A DNA stretch of 64,000 bases from Ophiosphaerella korrae (Eukaryota; Ascomycota; Dothideomycetes; Pleosporales; Phaeosphaeriaceae), in NCBI GenBank assembly GCA_028456385.1, contig JALNQF010000170.1, positions 1 through 64,000 on the forward strand, read 5' to 3'. Made by a program: the position numbers and the translations under genes. Position 1 is the first letter of the stretch. Every line of letters starts with the position of its first letter. A model generated the notes under the pieces. The model was given only the letters and a program-made list of their open reading frames with translations, was not told the origin of the DNA and searched no databases. Below are positions 1 to 10,705 of the stretch, piece after piece.

Positions 1-718
1 TACTTTTAACTTTTACTAGAACTACTTAGAGAAGCCTAAAATACTAACTATATACCTAAAATAGAGCCTAATAAAGATATAACCTAGTAGAGTACTCTAG
101 CTATTAGTAGGCGTAAAAAGGCCCTCTAAGGCGTAATTAGAAAACTTTACTACTAGCTAAAGCTAAATTATAGCGCAAAAATAGTAGGAATAGTTTACTT
201 TAGCTAGTAAGCGTAGAACTCTTTTTAAGTTAGGGCTTACTCCTACTACTATAGCTACAACTACTATACTCCCTTATAACTAGTTACGCGTAGGTCTAGT
301 TTACTATTGTAGAATTTATAACTAGCTACTAAATTCCTAGCTAGGGCTACTTTACACTACCTACCCCCTAATACTTATAAATATTAGGTTTACTAGGTCC
401 TCTATATTAATAAACCTACCTATCGCAAAGCTTATATCTATAGTAAGTACTTATATAGAGATCTAGCGCTATTAAGTTACTTAGTAGTATTAACTTTACT
501 TTCTCTTATACTATATATAAATACTTTTAGGTTTAATTTTATTAGTATAAGGTAGAAGTAGTAGAAAAGAGTTTATAGTTAATATATTTTATATATAGAA
601 GTTGCGTAGGTCTTAATTTTATACTAAAATTAGTAAAAACCTTAGCTTAATACTCTATAAATAACGATTTTAACTCTAAAAATAGTTAACCTCTTTAACT
701 CTAGCAACTACTACTACT
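1..718. repeat. RIP-degraded AT-rich DNA, unidentified
   Basis: This stretch is extremely AT-rich and has almost no CA or TG dinucleotides, the mark left when RIP converts CpA to TpA on both strands. CG is still present. One forward frame reads for long stretches with interruptions only by TAA and TAG, as expected of a once-coding repeat ruined by C-to-T changes, but I recognise no domain. It is the left flank of the LTR element that follows and probably belongs to an older repeat into which that element inserted. Confidence 0.6.
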
Positions 719-723
719 ACCTA
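719..723. repeat. target site duplication, left copy (ACCTA)
   Basis: The five bases before the left LTR are ACCTA, identical to 7787-7791 after the right LTR. Five bases is the usual duplication length for Ty3/gypsy integrases. The match fixes the element's ends independently of LTR alignment. Confidence 0.9.
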
Positions 724-1181
724 TATAACGTAGCTACCTATATCGACTATTAGTAGCTATTAGAGTATTAGTAGATTAAGAGTCGATAGTAAGGTTTATA
801 TAAGTAATCTATAATAACTAATATTAATAGAAAATATCTTATAACTGTTTTATATTAGCGTTCTATAGTTAAAGAATTAGATTACTAATACTATTATAAT
901 AATATACATCTCTACTAACTATATAGTAATAATATCTTAGTAGCTTTATTACTTTATATTTACTAAGATTGTAAATTTACAAATTTATTATATAATAGCT
1001 TTGCAACTTTATATTTACTAAGATTATAAATTTTCAAATTTATTACGTATCTATATTATAGTTAGCTTTCTAGTTAAACTTATTATCTTATAAGTTATTA
1101 CCCTACTTATCTTATACTTTGTTAGTAGCTAAGCGTAGACTAATTAGTTCTATCTTAGTTTCTCTTATTACTACTATAATA
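724..1181 (-). repeat. LTR, left copy (3' LTR of the element)
   Basis: This aligns without gaps over 458 bp to 7329-7786. Its ends read TATAACG and TATAATA where the right copy has TGTAACG and TGTAACA, so the usual TG...CA ends have been lost to transitions. Most differences between copies are C-to-T or G-to-A, and the left copy is usually the more AT-rich of the two. Confidence 0.92.
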
Positions 1182-4100
1182 CTATTCTTTCTTTTACGTA
1201 GTCTCTTATTTCTTTATACTAGTACTAAGGTTATTAATCTTATATCTTTATTAATTCTTAGCTCTTTATTACTTTCTATACTATCCTAATCCTAGCGTAA
1301 TAAACTTCTCTTTATAGCTTGTATTATTTGTAATAAGGTTAAGATATTCTCTTGTTATTATTATACTAAATTAGGTCTTTCTTACCTTATATCTTTAAAT
1401 AATAGTAAATACTATAATAAGTATATCTTTACTAATATTTAGTATAAATATATTTCTTCTAAGGTTTTACTTATAGAGTGTAAGTATTTAATTTCTATAT
1501 AGTCTTTTTCTACTAAGTTATATAAGGCGAGCTATTAATAGAGCTTAAGCGTAATTATTATTATAGCTTGCTATAGCTAAGGCTAAGTATAAGTTAACTC
1601 TTTATAAGCTAGTAGAGCTTTATTCTTATATTAAGTGTCTTTATAAGATAAAAGCTTATAATAACGCTAAGTTATCTAAATAGTCTTGTGCCTTAGAGGC
1701 TAAATTAGATTTAGATAATATAGTAGAGGCTACTCTAGCTTCTATTATATTAGGTGCTCCTATTACCTCTCTATCTAGTAGTAGTATTATTAGTTTTCTT
1801 AACTCGCTATAAGGCGTTCTAGAAGGTTTTAACTTTAGAACTCTTTTAGTTTCTTAAAGTAATTAAAGTTATCTTCTAGTTCCTATATTTCTTCCTATAG
1901 TTGTCTTTTTTTATTTATTCCTATCTATTTTACTAAGTAGTAGTTCCTACTATTATAGAACTAATATACTAGGATTTCCTTAACTTCTTATTCTTCTTAT
2001 TCTCTATACGTATCTACTTTGTACACTAGTAGTTCTATATCTTGTAGTACCTTTTCTAGTAGTACTACGTAGAATATTAGATGTATCTTTATTTTACTTA
2101 GTAGTCTTAATTTAAATATAACTAGTATAACTTCTTTCTCTACTTTATATAGTCTTATCTTAATATAATCTAATTTTAAGCTTAATTATTTACTTTTAAT
2201 ATTTCTTTATAGTAACTATACTTTTTCTTCCTCTTTAAATTAGGGTCCCTTTATATATCTTTTATTATAATATTTTATTATACAATTTTATAGAAACTCT
2301 ACGTCTTGTCTTAATTAGTTATATATGTTCTTAAGTCTATTAGTAAGGTTTTTTCCTCTTAGAGACTAAGATATTTTAATTCTTAGTATTTAGTATATAT
2401 TAGGGTTAAATCTATAGTTTATAAAGAAAAGTAATACTCTTATTACTATATTCTTTGTACTATTATATACTAACTATGCTATAAGTAGTAACTATACCTA
2501 ATTATTTTAGTTATAATTAAGGTAGTATCTTAGGTATTGTTCTACTATCTAATTTATACGTTCTAATTATCTATCTATTTATAAGTAGTATGCTATTAAT
2601 ATTGTATATTTAATTCCTAATTATACTATTATTATTCTCTATAGTTTTAATATAAATCTTACGTCTCTATCTATAATAATCTTATCTAGTAGTCCGTATT
2701 AGCTAATTACAGTTTCTAGGACCTAGTATGTAGTAACTTCTATTCTACTTTTTTCTTTATATAGTCTAAAGTATAAGTATTTTATAAGTTTATCTACTAT
2801 TATTAGGATTCTATTATACTTAACTCTTAATATTAGGTCCTTTAACTTAGGTAGTTTTATAATAAAATCTATTATAATAACTTTTTAAAGTTTTTCTAGT
2901 ACTTTAATTAGTTATAATATTCTATATAGTACGTATCTACTATACTTATTTCTATAGTATTCTATATAGTCTCTTAGTACTTCTATTACTAGTTATCTTG
3001 CTCTTAGGATATAATAATCTCTTAGTAGTCTATCTAGTATTTTATTAATTCTTTAATATCTATATACTAGTAGTTTATAGAACTATTATATAAATTCTCT
3101 TTATATTTTTCCTAAAATATACGTTCTTCTATAGGCTTATACAAGGCCTTCTTAGATTTTAAGTTTCTCTATTTCTTTAAGGGCTTTTCTTATTTCTTTC
3201 TAAATCTATTTGTCTAGCTTACTACTCTTTCTCTTAAGTGTTATAGCTATTTTTAGTATATTTAGGACTAAATGTCCTTCTTTATTCTTAATTAGAACTA
3301 TACTAGTAGCGTTTACTTCTTCTTATAAGTCTAGTTTTCTACTAAGAGTATCTATAAATTAGTTTTCTTTCTCTTTTATATATATAACTTTAAAGTTAAA
3401 TATTAATAAGAACTCCTACTATCTTATATAGCGTTATAATAAGTCTTTATTTATTATAAATCTTATAAGATTCTTATAGTCTATATAGACTTTTATTTAG
3501 TATTTTACTCTTTATAAGTATACTCTCTATTATTTAAATACTTTATAGATTACTAGTATCTCTTTATTATAAATTAGGTAGTTAAGCTCTACTAGCTTTA
3601 TTTTCTTAGAGAAGTATTTAACTAAATATTCTTGTTTTATAGTTTAGTTTTCTTGTATTAGTACTATTCTATAGACTAAGTTAGATATATCTATTTTTAC
3701 TATTACTAGTAGTTCTAGGTTATATATTCTAATAACTAGGTTTTTTATAAAACGTTATTTAATCTAATTAAATACTTTATTATATTCTTAAGTCTATTTA
3801 AATAGTGTATCTTTCTTTATAAGTTTTATAAGTAGTTCTATTATTTTAAACTATTTTACTATTAGTTTTCTATAAAAGTTTACTAATCTATAGAATTATT
3901 ATACTTCTTATAAGTTCTTTAGTATTAGCTATTCTTAGATTATTTTAATCTTGTTTAGATCTATTTGTATTTTTCCTAGTTTAATAATATATCTAAAGAA
4001 GTCTATTTCTTTTATATAGAATTTATATTTTCTTATTTTTAAAAATATTTTACTTTTTACTAATTTTTCTAGTACTTTGTATATATACTATATATATTCT

Positions 4101-7100
4101 TTCTCTATTTCTAAGAATATAAGGATATTGTCTAGGTATATAAATATAAATATATCTAGGTATTCTCTTAGGACTATATTTATTCTTTCTTAAAATACTA
4201 CTAGTATATTTATTAATCTAAAGGGCATAACTATATATTTAAATAGTCTATATTATATTCTAAATACTATTTTCTACTTATTACCCTCTTTAATTCTAAT
4301 CTAGTAGTAGGTATTTTAGATATCTAGTTTAGTAAAGATTTATACTTTCTATAGTCTATCTTATATCTTATCTATGCGTAGTAAGGAGTATTAGTTCTTA
4401 TCTATTATTACGTTAATTTTTCTAAAATCTACGCAAAGTCTTTTATTATCTATCTCTTTTTTATCTATAAATATAAGTTTATAAGCTACTAAGGATTTAG
4501 ATTCTTATATCTATCTTTTTTTTATTACTTTTTATATAAATACGCGTTTAATCTTTAATTCTTCTTTAGTTTTTTAATAGACTAGGCTCTATCCTATATT
4601 TTTTCTTTCTTCTAAGTCTATTACTAAGTCCTATGTTTAATAGTCTAGAAGGTAGTTATTAGGTTCTATAAGCTATTTTTCTTATTTCTTATATTCTTCT
4701 AGGAATTTTCTTTTATGTATAACTATGTTAGCTTTTAATATTTCTTTCTTAGAGTAGCTAATTCTCTCTATTCTCTAATCGATTTTTAGGTTAGTTATCT
4801 ATAACTATAGTATTCCTAGTATTATATTTTGTTTATTATTAATTGTTGTTATATCTATAACTATATTCTTAATTTCTAATCCTTCTAGCTTTAGCGTAGA
4901 GGGTATTGTTTCGAACCTTATAGGTTCCTAGAATAGTTTTCTTTTAATTATACTTAGTTATTAAGAGTACTTCTTTGTAGTATAAGTTATTCCTTAGTCT
5001 TTTACAAACTTCTTAGATATAAAGTTCCTTATAGCTCTACTATTAATTATTATTTATACTCTTTTTTTTTAGTATATACTTATTTTTGTAATATATAGGC
5101 CTTTTATACCTTTTAGCTTTTTTTACTTAGGTTTTTCTTTAAATTATCTATTCTTTTAGGGCTATTATCTTATTTTACGTTTATAGTTTTTATATTTAGG
5201 ATATTTATTATAAGTATATTTATACTATAGCTTTCTTTAAATATATTCTTTAGATAGTTTAGGGCTTAGTCTAATTACTATATATTCTTTGTTAGGTATT
5301 TTAATTATTTCTTAACCTTAGATATCTTTTCTTATAATTACGTTTATATAATTATATCCTTTTTCTTGTATAGGCTATACGTAATTACGTACTTTAAGTT
5401 CTCTATATATATAGTAATTTGTATTTAGGCATAATATCTATAATATCTTAGTGTATACTAGGTGTTCTAGGTTCCTTCTCTTGTTATTTCTAGCCTAGTA
5501 ACTATCTATTTTAGGTCTTGTGTTTATTAAGATATAGTATACTATTAGTACTTGTAGTATATAGGCTTTGTTAATCTATTGCGTTTTTCTTATAAAGAAC
5601 TACTATTCTCTTTATATAAGTATTCTTCTTACTATAACTATATATTACTCTATCTATTATTAGAATATTATAAACTTTTTTACTTTAGAATTACGTTCTT
5701 TTTAGTCTTTATACGCTTCCTCTATACTTATAACTAGTAAGTATTTCTAAATAAATTTCTATTCTTTATTTTGTTCCTCTATATCTATTATTATATAGCT
5801 ATTATAGCTATATACTCTTAACTAGGCGTACTTAGTACTTCTTATATTAGTTTATTTCTCGTCTCTTTATAATTCTTTAGAGGAGACTATTATAGTCTTT
5901 TTATCCTATACTAGTCCTTTAGCCTAGATTAATAGTATCTAGAGCTCTTCTCTTTCTAAATCTTCTATTAGTAGGTCTATTATATATACTATTTCTTTTA
6001 GCTATACTTTTATTCTTTCTTTTATTACTACTACTCTATTCTTTTATAAGAACTATCCTACTTTTTATTTACTAGAAAGATATATATAGTAGTTATCCTT
6101 GTAATAAAAAGTCTAATAGAGTATTATATACTATATTTCTTTACTCTTAGCTACTTTCTCCTAAGGTTTAGCCTATATCTTAGGTACTTCTTTTTTATTC
6201 TTAGTTATTTTTAACTATATTTCTTTCTTTAGGTCTTTACTTTTGTAGTCTTTTGTAAAGTATTTTAATTTCTTATATTTATAATATATTGTGTTTTTTT
6301 TCTATTTTAACTAGTAATCTTTTACGTAGTAGCCTTTCTTACTATAGCTAAAGTACGTAAAGTCTTTATTCTTCTTAAATTTCTTATCTTTATTAGTGTT
6401 AAGGATTATAGGGTCTCTAGCGTCTTAGTTTCTAGGTTGTCCTCTATATTTATTTTTCTTCTATTCTTAAAGGTTATTATCTATCTATATTACCTATTAT
6501 TTTAGAGCTTCTAGTATTCTTAGTTTTTCTATATAAATTATCTCGTATTAGATTTTTAAGTTTAATCCTTGTTTAAATTATAATATTAGTAATACTTTAT
6601 TCTATTCTATATTCTATAATAGTTATTTAAACTATAATACGTATTTAGAAATACTCTTGTATTATATAAGCTTTTTAAGCTTCTCTTTAGCTTGTTAGGT
6701 AATATCTATATTACTAAATACTACTTTTATTTGTTTAGTAAAGTATTTATAACTTCTAAAGATAGCTCTAGTTTTATCCTTCTATATTCTTAGCGCGTAT
6801 ATTGTATAATCTATCTAGTAGGATTTAAACTATCTTATTATATCTTCTTCTAAGTATATTCTAATATATATTACCTTTTTATCTTCTCTATTAAAGTATA
6901 GTACTTATATATTAATCTATAGTTGTGCTACTACTATAAAGGGTCTTAATTTTTCCCTTGTTCTATTAAATTTCTTAAGTATAGGTATCTTAGGTAGCTT
7001 CTTTATTATACTTATTTCTAGTCTCTAGGTAATTTATTTTATTTAGTTTTGTCCTTCTATAATAGCCTTAATTTAAACTTTATTTTACTTAACGTAATCT

Positions 7101-7328
7101 TATAGTTCTTTATTCTACGTTTTTAGGACATTAATTATTAGTTATATATCTCCTTTTTTAGTAATTAGGTTATTTAGGCGTGTTTTAACCGCTACCTAAT
7201 TAGTTTTATCTAATTTATAACTACTTAGAGGTGCTTTTCCTCTCTTCTTAGTTAAACTTTCTACTATCGTATTAGCTAGACTGTGCGCTACTTACGCTTT
7301 ACTTCTCCTAATATCTAAATTAGTAAAG

Positions 7329-7786
7329 TGTAACGTAGCTACCTATGTTAACTATTAGTAGCTATTAGGGTGTTAGTAGATTAAGAGTTAATAGTAAGGT
7401 TTATATAGGTAATCTACAATAACTAATATTAATAGTAGATATCTTGCAACTGTCTTATATTAGCGTTCTATAGTTAAAGGATTAGATTACTAATACTATT
7501 GTAATAATGCACATCTCTACTAACTATATAGTAATAATATCTTAGTAGCTTTGTTACTTTGTATTTACTAAGATTGCGAATTTACAAATTTGTTATATAA
7601 TAGCTTCGCGACTTTGTATTTGCTAAGATTGCGAATTTACAAATTTATTACGTGTCTATATTATAGTTAGCTTCCTAGTTAAACTTATTATCTTATAGGT
7701 CGTTACCCTACTTATCCTATGCTTTGTTAGTAGCTAAGCGTAGACTAATTAGTTCTATCTTAGTTTCTCTTGTTACTACTGTAACA
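7329..7786 (-). repeat. LTR, right copy (5' LTR of the element)
   Basis: This 458-bp copy begins TGTAACGTAGC and ends CTACTGTAACA, keeping intact TG...CA termini. Because the coding remnants are on the minus strand, this is the 5' LTR that would have driven transcription. It keeps several CG and TG dinucleotides that the left copy has lost. Confidence 0.92.
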
Positions 7787-7791
7787 ACCTA
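7787..7791. repeat. target site duplication, right copy (ACCTA)
   Basis: This is ACCTA, identical to 719-723. It survives despite heavy mutation of the element on both sides. Confidence 0.9.
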
Positions 7792-7858
7792 AAAGGTATT
7801 ATTAGTTAATTAGAGCCCTTTTTAAGCTCTAGGAATTTACTCTTTAAAAAGAAGGAGA

Positions 7859-8266
7859 CGTGTAAGGGAGTTATCTCTTATATCTCTTATTTTCGCACTA
7901 ATATTAGTAAGTTTGTAACTTACTAACATTTAACTACCTTTCTACTTTTAGTTAGTGCTTAGTAAGCTACTAGGTATATATACCTAGTACTTACTTAGAT
8001 AGCTTTATTTACTATTTACTCTTTTTAGTTAATTGTTAAAACTACCTTATTAAGTTATCTTGCGTAAAGTCTACCTTACAAGTACTAACTAAAAGTAAAA
8101 AAATAGCTAAATATTAGTAATTTATAAACTTACTAATATTAGTATATATTAGTAGGTTTATAATATTAGTAAGTTTATAATATTAGTAAGTTTGTAATGT
8201 TAGTAAGTTGCAAACTTACTAACACTGGCGCAAAGTAAGAGATATAAGGGATAACTCCCTTACACG
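7859..8266. mobile_element. Foldback/MITE-like element with ~70-bp terminal inverted repeats
   Basis: A 408-bp unit has long inverted ends. The left arm (about 7859-7929, starting CGTGTAAGGGAGTTATC) matches the reverse complement of the right arm (about 8196-8266), mostly differing by transitions. Further in, a second inverted match (a TACTTTTAGTTAGT core) lets much of the unit pair with itself. It has no reading frame of its own, so any movement would have needed another element's transposase. No clear target duplication is visible. The left arm is more RIP-mutated than the right, so the arms straddle the edge of the mutated zone. Confidence 0.75.
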
Positions 8267-8515
8267 CTTAAAGTAGAAAACAAAAGACTTTACAGTCAAC
8301 TTAAAGCTCTTAAGCCTTAGCAGCCACGAAAGAAAGTTCATATAGACCCAAATCAGCGCTTTGTAGATGTAGAGACAATCATAGTAGCTGTACGAGCTTC
8401 TGCTCTTTTAGAGTCACAAAACAACAGTAAAGCAGCAGAGAGAGAAGTAGAGAGAGCAGCAACTGAAGCAGCAGCTAGAACTCTTCAGTCTATGTGTACA
8501 GAGTGGCAATTGTAA
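8267..8515 (+). pseudogene. C-terminal remnant of a Tc1/pogo-like DDE transposase
   Basis: An 83-codon frame reads LKVENKRLYSQLKALKP, a stop (TAG at 8318-8320), then QPRKKVHIDPNQRFVDVET and an Ala/Glu-rich helix ending at TAA 8513-8515. The basic RKKV...DPN.RF..VE stretch after a leucine/glutamate helix resembles the C-terminal tail of fungal Fot1/pogo-type transposases; this is recognition by eye. The frame is open right up to the TIR element on its left, so that element or a rearrangement removed the rest. The catalytic DDE core is absent. Composition here is normal, unlike the RIP zone to the left. Confidence 0.6.
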
Positions 8516-8605
8516 CTAGGTTGAGAGAATAAACACGATTTTTCATGTAGATGGGTGCTTTCGGGTCAGTGAGTTGAAACCCCGGGCGAGTCGAACCCCG
8601 GTCCG

Positions 8606-9127
8606 CTAGCTTACCTCCTCAAGCCCCAGGAGCTCTGCGTTTACGTGCGCGCGAGCCTAGTCAAGTATCCACGTCTCCAGCGTCTAAGCTTTGCCAGGTT
8701 AAGGCATGTACGTAGCCTCACGGTAGGTATCCCTTACCTACTCCTTCCAGTCATCTGCGTTTGGGCAGAGGTCCAATTTAAGCTCCTTGAGTAGAGCTTG
8801 AAGCGAAGAATCAGCAGCTCGTAGAGCCGCGAGCTCGAGCCTCTGCGAGTCAACCGTTGCGTATACCCAGTTCCAAACCACTTGTACCTTTGCTGCAAGC
8901 TTCTAGTGTATAGAGAGTCTTATAGCGTAGACTTTGAGAGCGTCCTCATCTTCATCGTCATCATCAGGAGCAGTTGGCTCATTGATGACGTATAGAGGAG
9001 CGTCTGGGTCTATCTTTTCCCATATACCTCTAGCTTTTGCATGGTATTTCAGCTGGGCGTACCACGGCGTGAACGATTTGCTGTCGAGGAGGCGTACGCT
9101 CTTGAGCGGTGTGGCCGTCAAGTCCAT
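8606..9127 (-). pseudogene. Ty1/copia-type gag fragment, broken
   Basis: From an ATG at 9127 the frame reads MDLTATPLKSVRLLDSKSF, then TPWYAQLKYHAKARGIWEKI and an acidic DPDAP...DDDDEDED stretch, with a stop at 8903. The same frame continues past the stop as WNWVYATVDSQRLELAALRA and LLKELKLDLCPNADDWKE, with more TAG/TAA stops at places where Trp or Gln would fit. A short 'leader, W.. L...A...W..ID' start followed by an all-helical domain is typical of the gag of fungal copia-type polyproteins. No protease, integrase or reverse transcriptase follows, so only the 5' end of the polyprotein remains. Mutation is much milder than in the gypsy element. Confidence 0.6.
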
Positions 9128-9978
9128 AGCGTTTGACTTTGACGAGTGCGCGATGCGAGCTGCCGACGAGCTGACGATGGAGGGCTGCCTCTGCGATGCG
9201 AGCTGCCGACGAACTGACGATAGAGGGCTTCCTCTGCGCGATGCGGAGCAGGGAATAGATCGCTACTATGGCTAGTTGCTTTACTTGAAGTGATGCGCAG
9301 AGAAGACCGCGCGAACCGGGCTCATAATTGTCGCAAGTAGCGTAGTCAGGGAGTAATTGATGGATCTATTGACGATGGAGAGCTCTACTCAAACTAGCTA
9401 ATATACCTGTGCGGAGCTGAGAGAGCGGTGTGTGCTCGTACTGTGGAGAGCTCTAATAGGCTCGCTCGTACTGATCCGAGCTTGTGCGTACGTAGAGAGC
9501 TCTAATTGCAACACTTATTCTTACCCAAGCAGTTATCCTTCACCGCGCCCGGCGCGAGGGGAGGCATACAACGAGGCTCATTCCGGGAAGCGTGACATGT
9601 TCATGGCGATCAAACCCTGCAGCAACGTCCTCCATCTGCGCTCTCCGGCCCCTATCTAGGTGCCTTAATTCTTACCCCTCCATTGGCCACGTTGAAATCC
9701 TCAGCCTTCTCGTCCGCTAGCCAAATCGTCCCGATTGGTGTTAGCGTTGTATGCCTCCCCGATTACCTACCTTAAGTATCCCAATGAGATCCTGACAGCA
9801 GTCTTTGTGCCAAACCTTCTATCCTTCGATCGTTGAAATAACCAACCGACTTATTGCAACAAGCCAAACTAGCCACCATACCCCACCACCACAGCCAACA
9901 GGCTTGAGGTGTTGGGGTCCCAGGGGGAAAGAAGGCTTATTCTCTTCTTTCTGAATCTGTTGGCGAAGGCCTCAATAG
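9128..9978. other. Intergenic region with short repeats
   Basis: A 43-bp unit is tandemly duplicated at 9150-9192 and 9193-9235 with a few transitions. The palindrome-centred motif GAGAGCTCTA occurs three times (about 9376-9387, 9444-9457, 9493-9507). This may be the leader or LTR region of the copia fragment to its left, but I could not define LTR ends. No convincing gene is seen. Confidence 0.5.
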
Positions 9979-10705
9979 TCTTCGCCTTCAGATTTTCCCA
10001 TCTCCTCTTTTCATTATACAGAATCTGCTTATTCGCAGTTCTCTCTCTGTGATCTCAAGTTTGTTAGCCCTCACGAAGTCGAATACGACGTCAATCCAAC
10101 TATTCACGCCCCTTATCTTCAAAGCCCTTCAGTGGATTCGCCAGCAGTGCCAGAAACGACCGTCGAGGATAATTTCATTCCAGACTCGCTAATACCCGCG
10201 CCTGTACATACGCGAGAGCCTAGTAGTCCTGGTAGCCCACGCTTGACAGTCTTTCCCAGCAACACCACCGCAACCTCGCAGCCAAACGAGGATCGTCACT
10301 CATACATAGCTTCCCCATCAACTGGACCGTCAACTGGACCATCAACTGGACCATTAACAGCGCCTGGAAGTAGCCAAAGCCTAAAGGTCCTCCAGTGTAG
10401 TGCATGCGAGGAGGTATTCGTTCGCAATTGTGATCTGAAGTAAGTTCGGTATCGATTTCCTCATGGTCGAGACGTTGACATCTTGAAATAGCAATCATAT
10501 ACATCGCAAGCACGAACGTCGATATCAATGCACTTTCCCGGGATGCCTCTACGCTTCCCATCTTCGTACGGACATGAAACGACATGTCAAAACACATCAA
10601 CAACTCAAAGGGCGGCAAGATTTCATCTGCCCCCAGCCCGGATGTGGAATAGGTTTCACGCGCAAAGACAACCTACTGCGGCATGTCAAGTCACATACTC
10701 CTTGA
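9979..10705 (+). CDS. C2H2 zinc-finger protein, 5' end not resolved
   Basis: This is a putative DNA-binding protein with three classical C2H2 fingers at its C-terminus. Exon boundaries seen are ..10439 and 10492..10705, with intron 10440-10491 (GTAAGT...TAG). Finger 1 spans the intron (C-x2-C-x12-H-x4-H), finger 2 is C-x4-C-x12-H-x3-H (starting CTFPGC), and finger 3 is CPQPGCGIGFTRKDNLLRHV with a second His. Before the fingers is a Ser/Pro/Thr-rich region with a short STGP repeat. The frame is open from just after TAG 9976-9978, but it contains no ATG before the conserved part. The true start must therefore lie in an upstream exon that I cannot place, and 9979 is only the limit of the open frame. 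Two or more tandem fingers suit a transcription factor; the target is unknown. Confidence 0.7.

Larger units (their letters stand above)
724..7786 (-). mobile_element. RIP-inactivated Ty3/gypsy LTR retrotransposon, full length
   Basis: A 7063-bp element is bounded by two 458-bp LTRs and a 5-bp target duplication. On the minus strand the remnants run in the order gag, protease, reverse transcriptase, integrase, which is the Ty3/gypsy order. A gag zinc knuckle with CX2CX4HX4C spacing lies at 6314-6355, with every Cys and the His now Tyr. The protease block lies at 5006-5050 (INSRA where DSGA is expected). Reverse transcriptase blocks lie at 4198-4240 (YIVMPFRLINIL) and 4115-4150 (FIYLDNILIF, where YLDD is expected). 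The integrase zinc-binding part is at about 2930-3090 (RLLRDYYILRAR, then DYIEYY for the Cys pair). The integrase core start is at about 2790-2890 (DFIIKLPKLKDL). A polypurine tract adjoins the left LTR on the minus strand (1182-1198), which confirms orientation. Stops are scattered throughout, so the element cannot move on its own. Confidence 0.93.

Noticed and set aside
1..8270. AT-rich block as centromere or mitochondrial DNA
   Set aside because: A full LTR element with decodable gypsy domains and RIP-type changes explains the composition, and normal nuclear genes follow directly.
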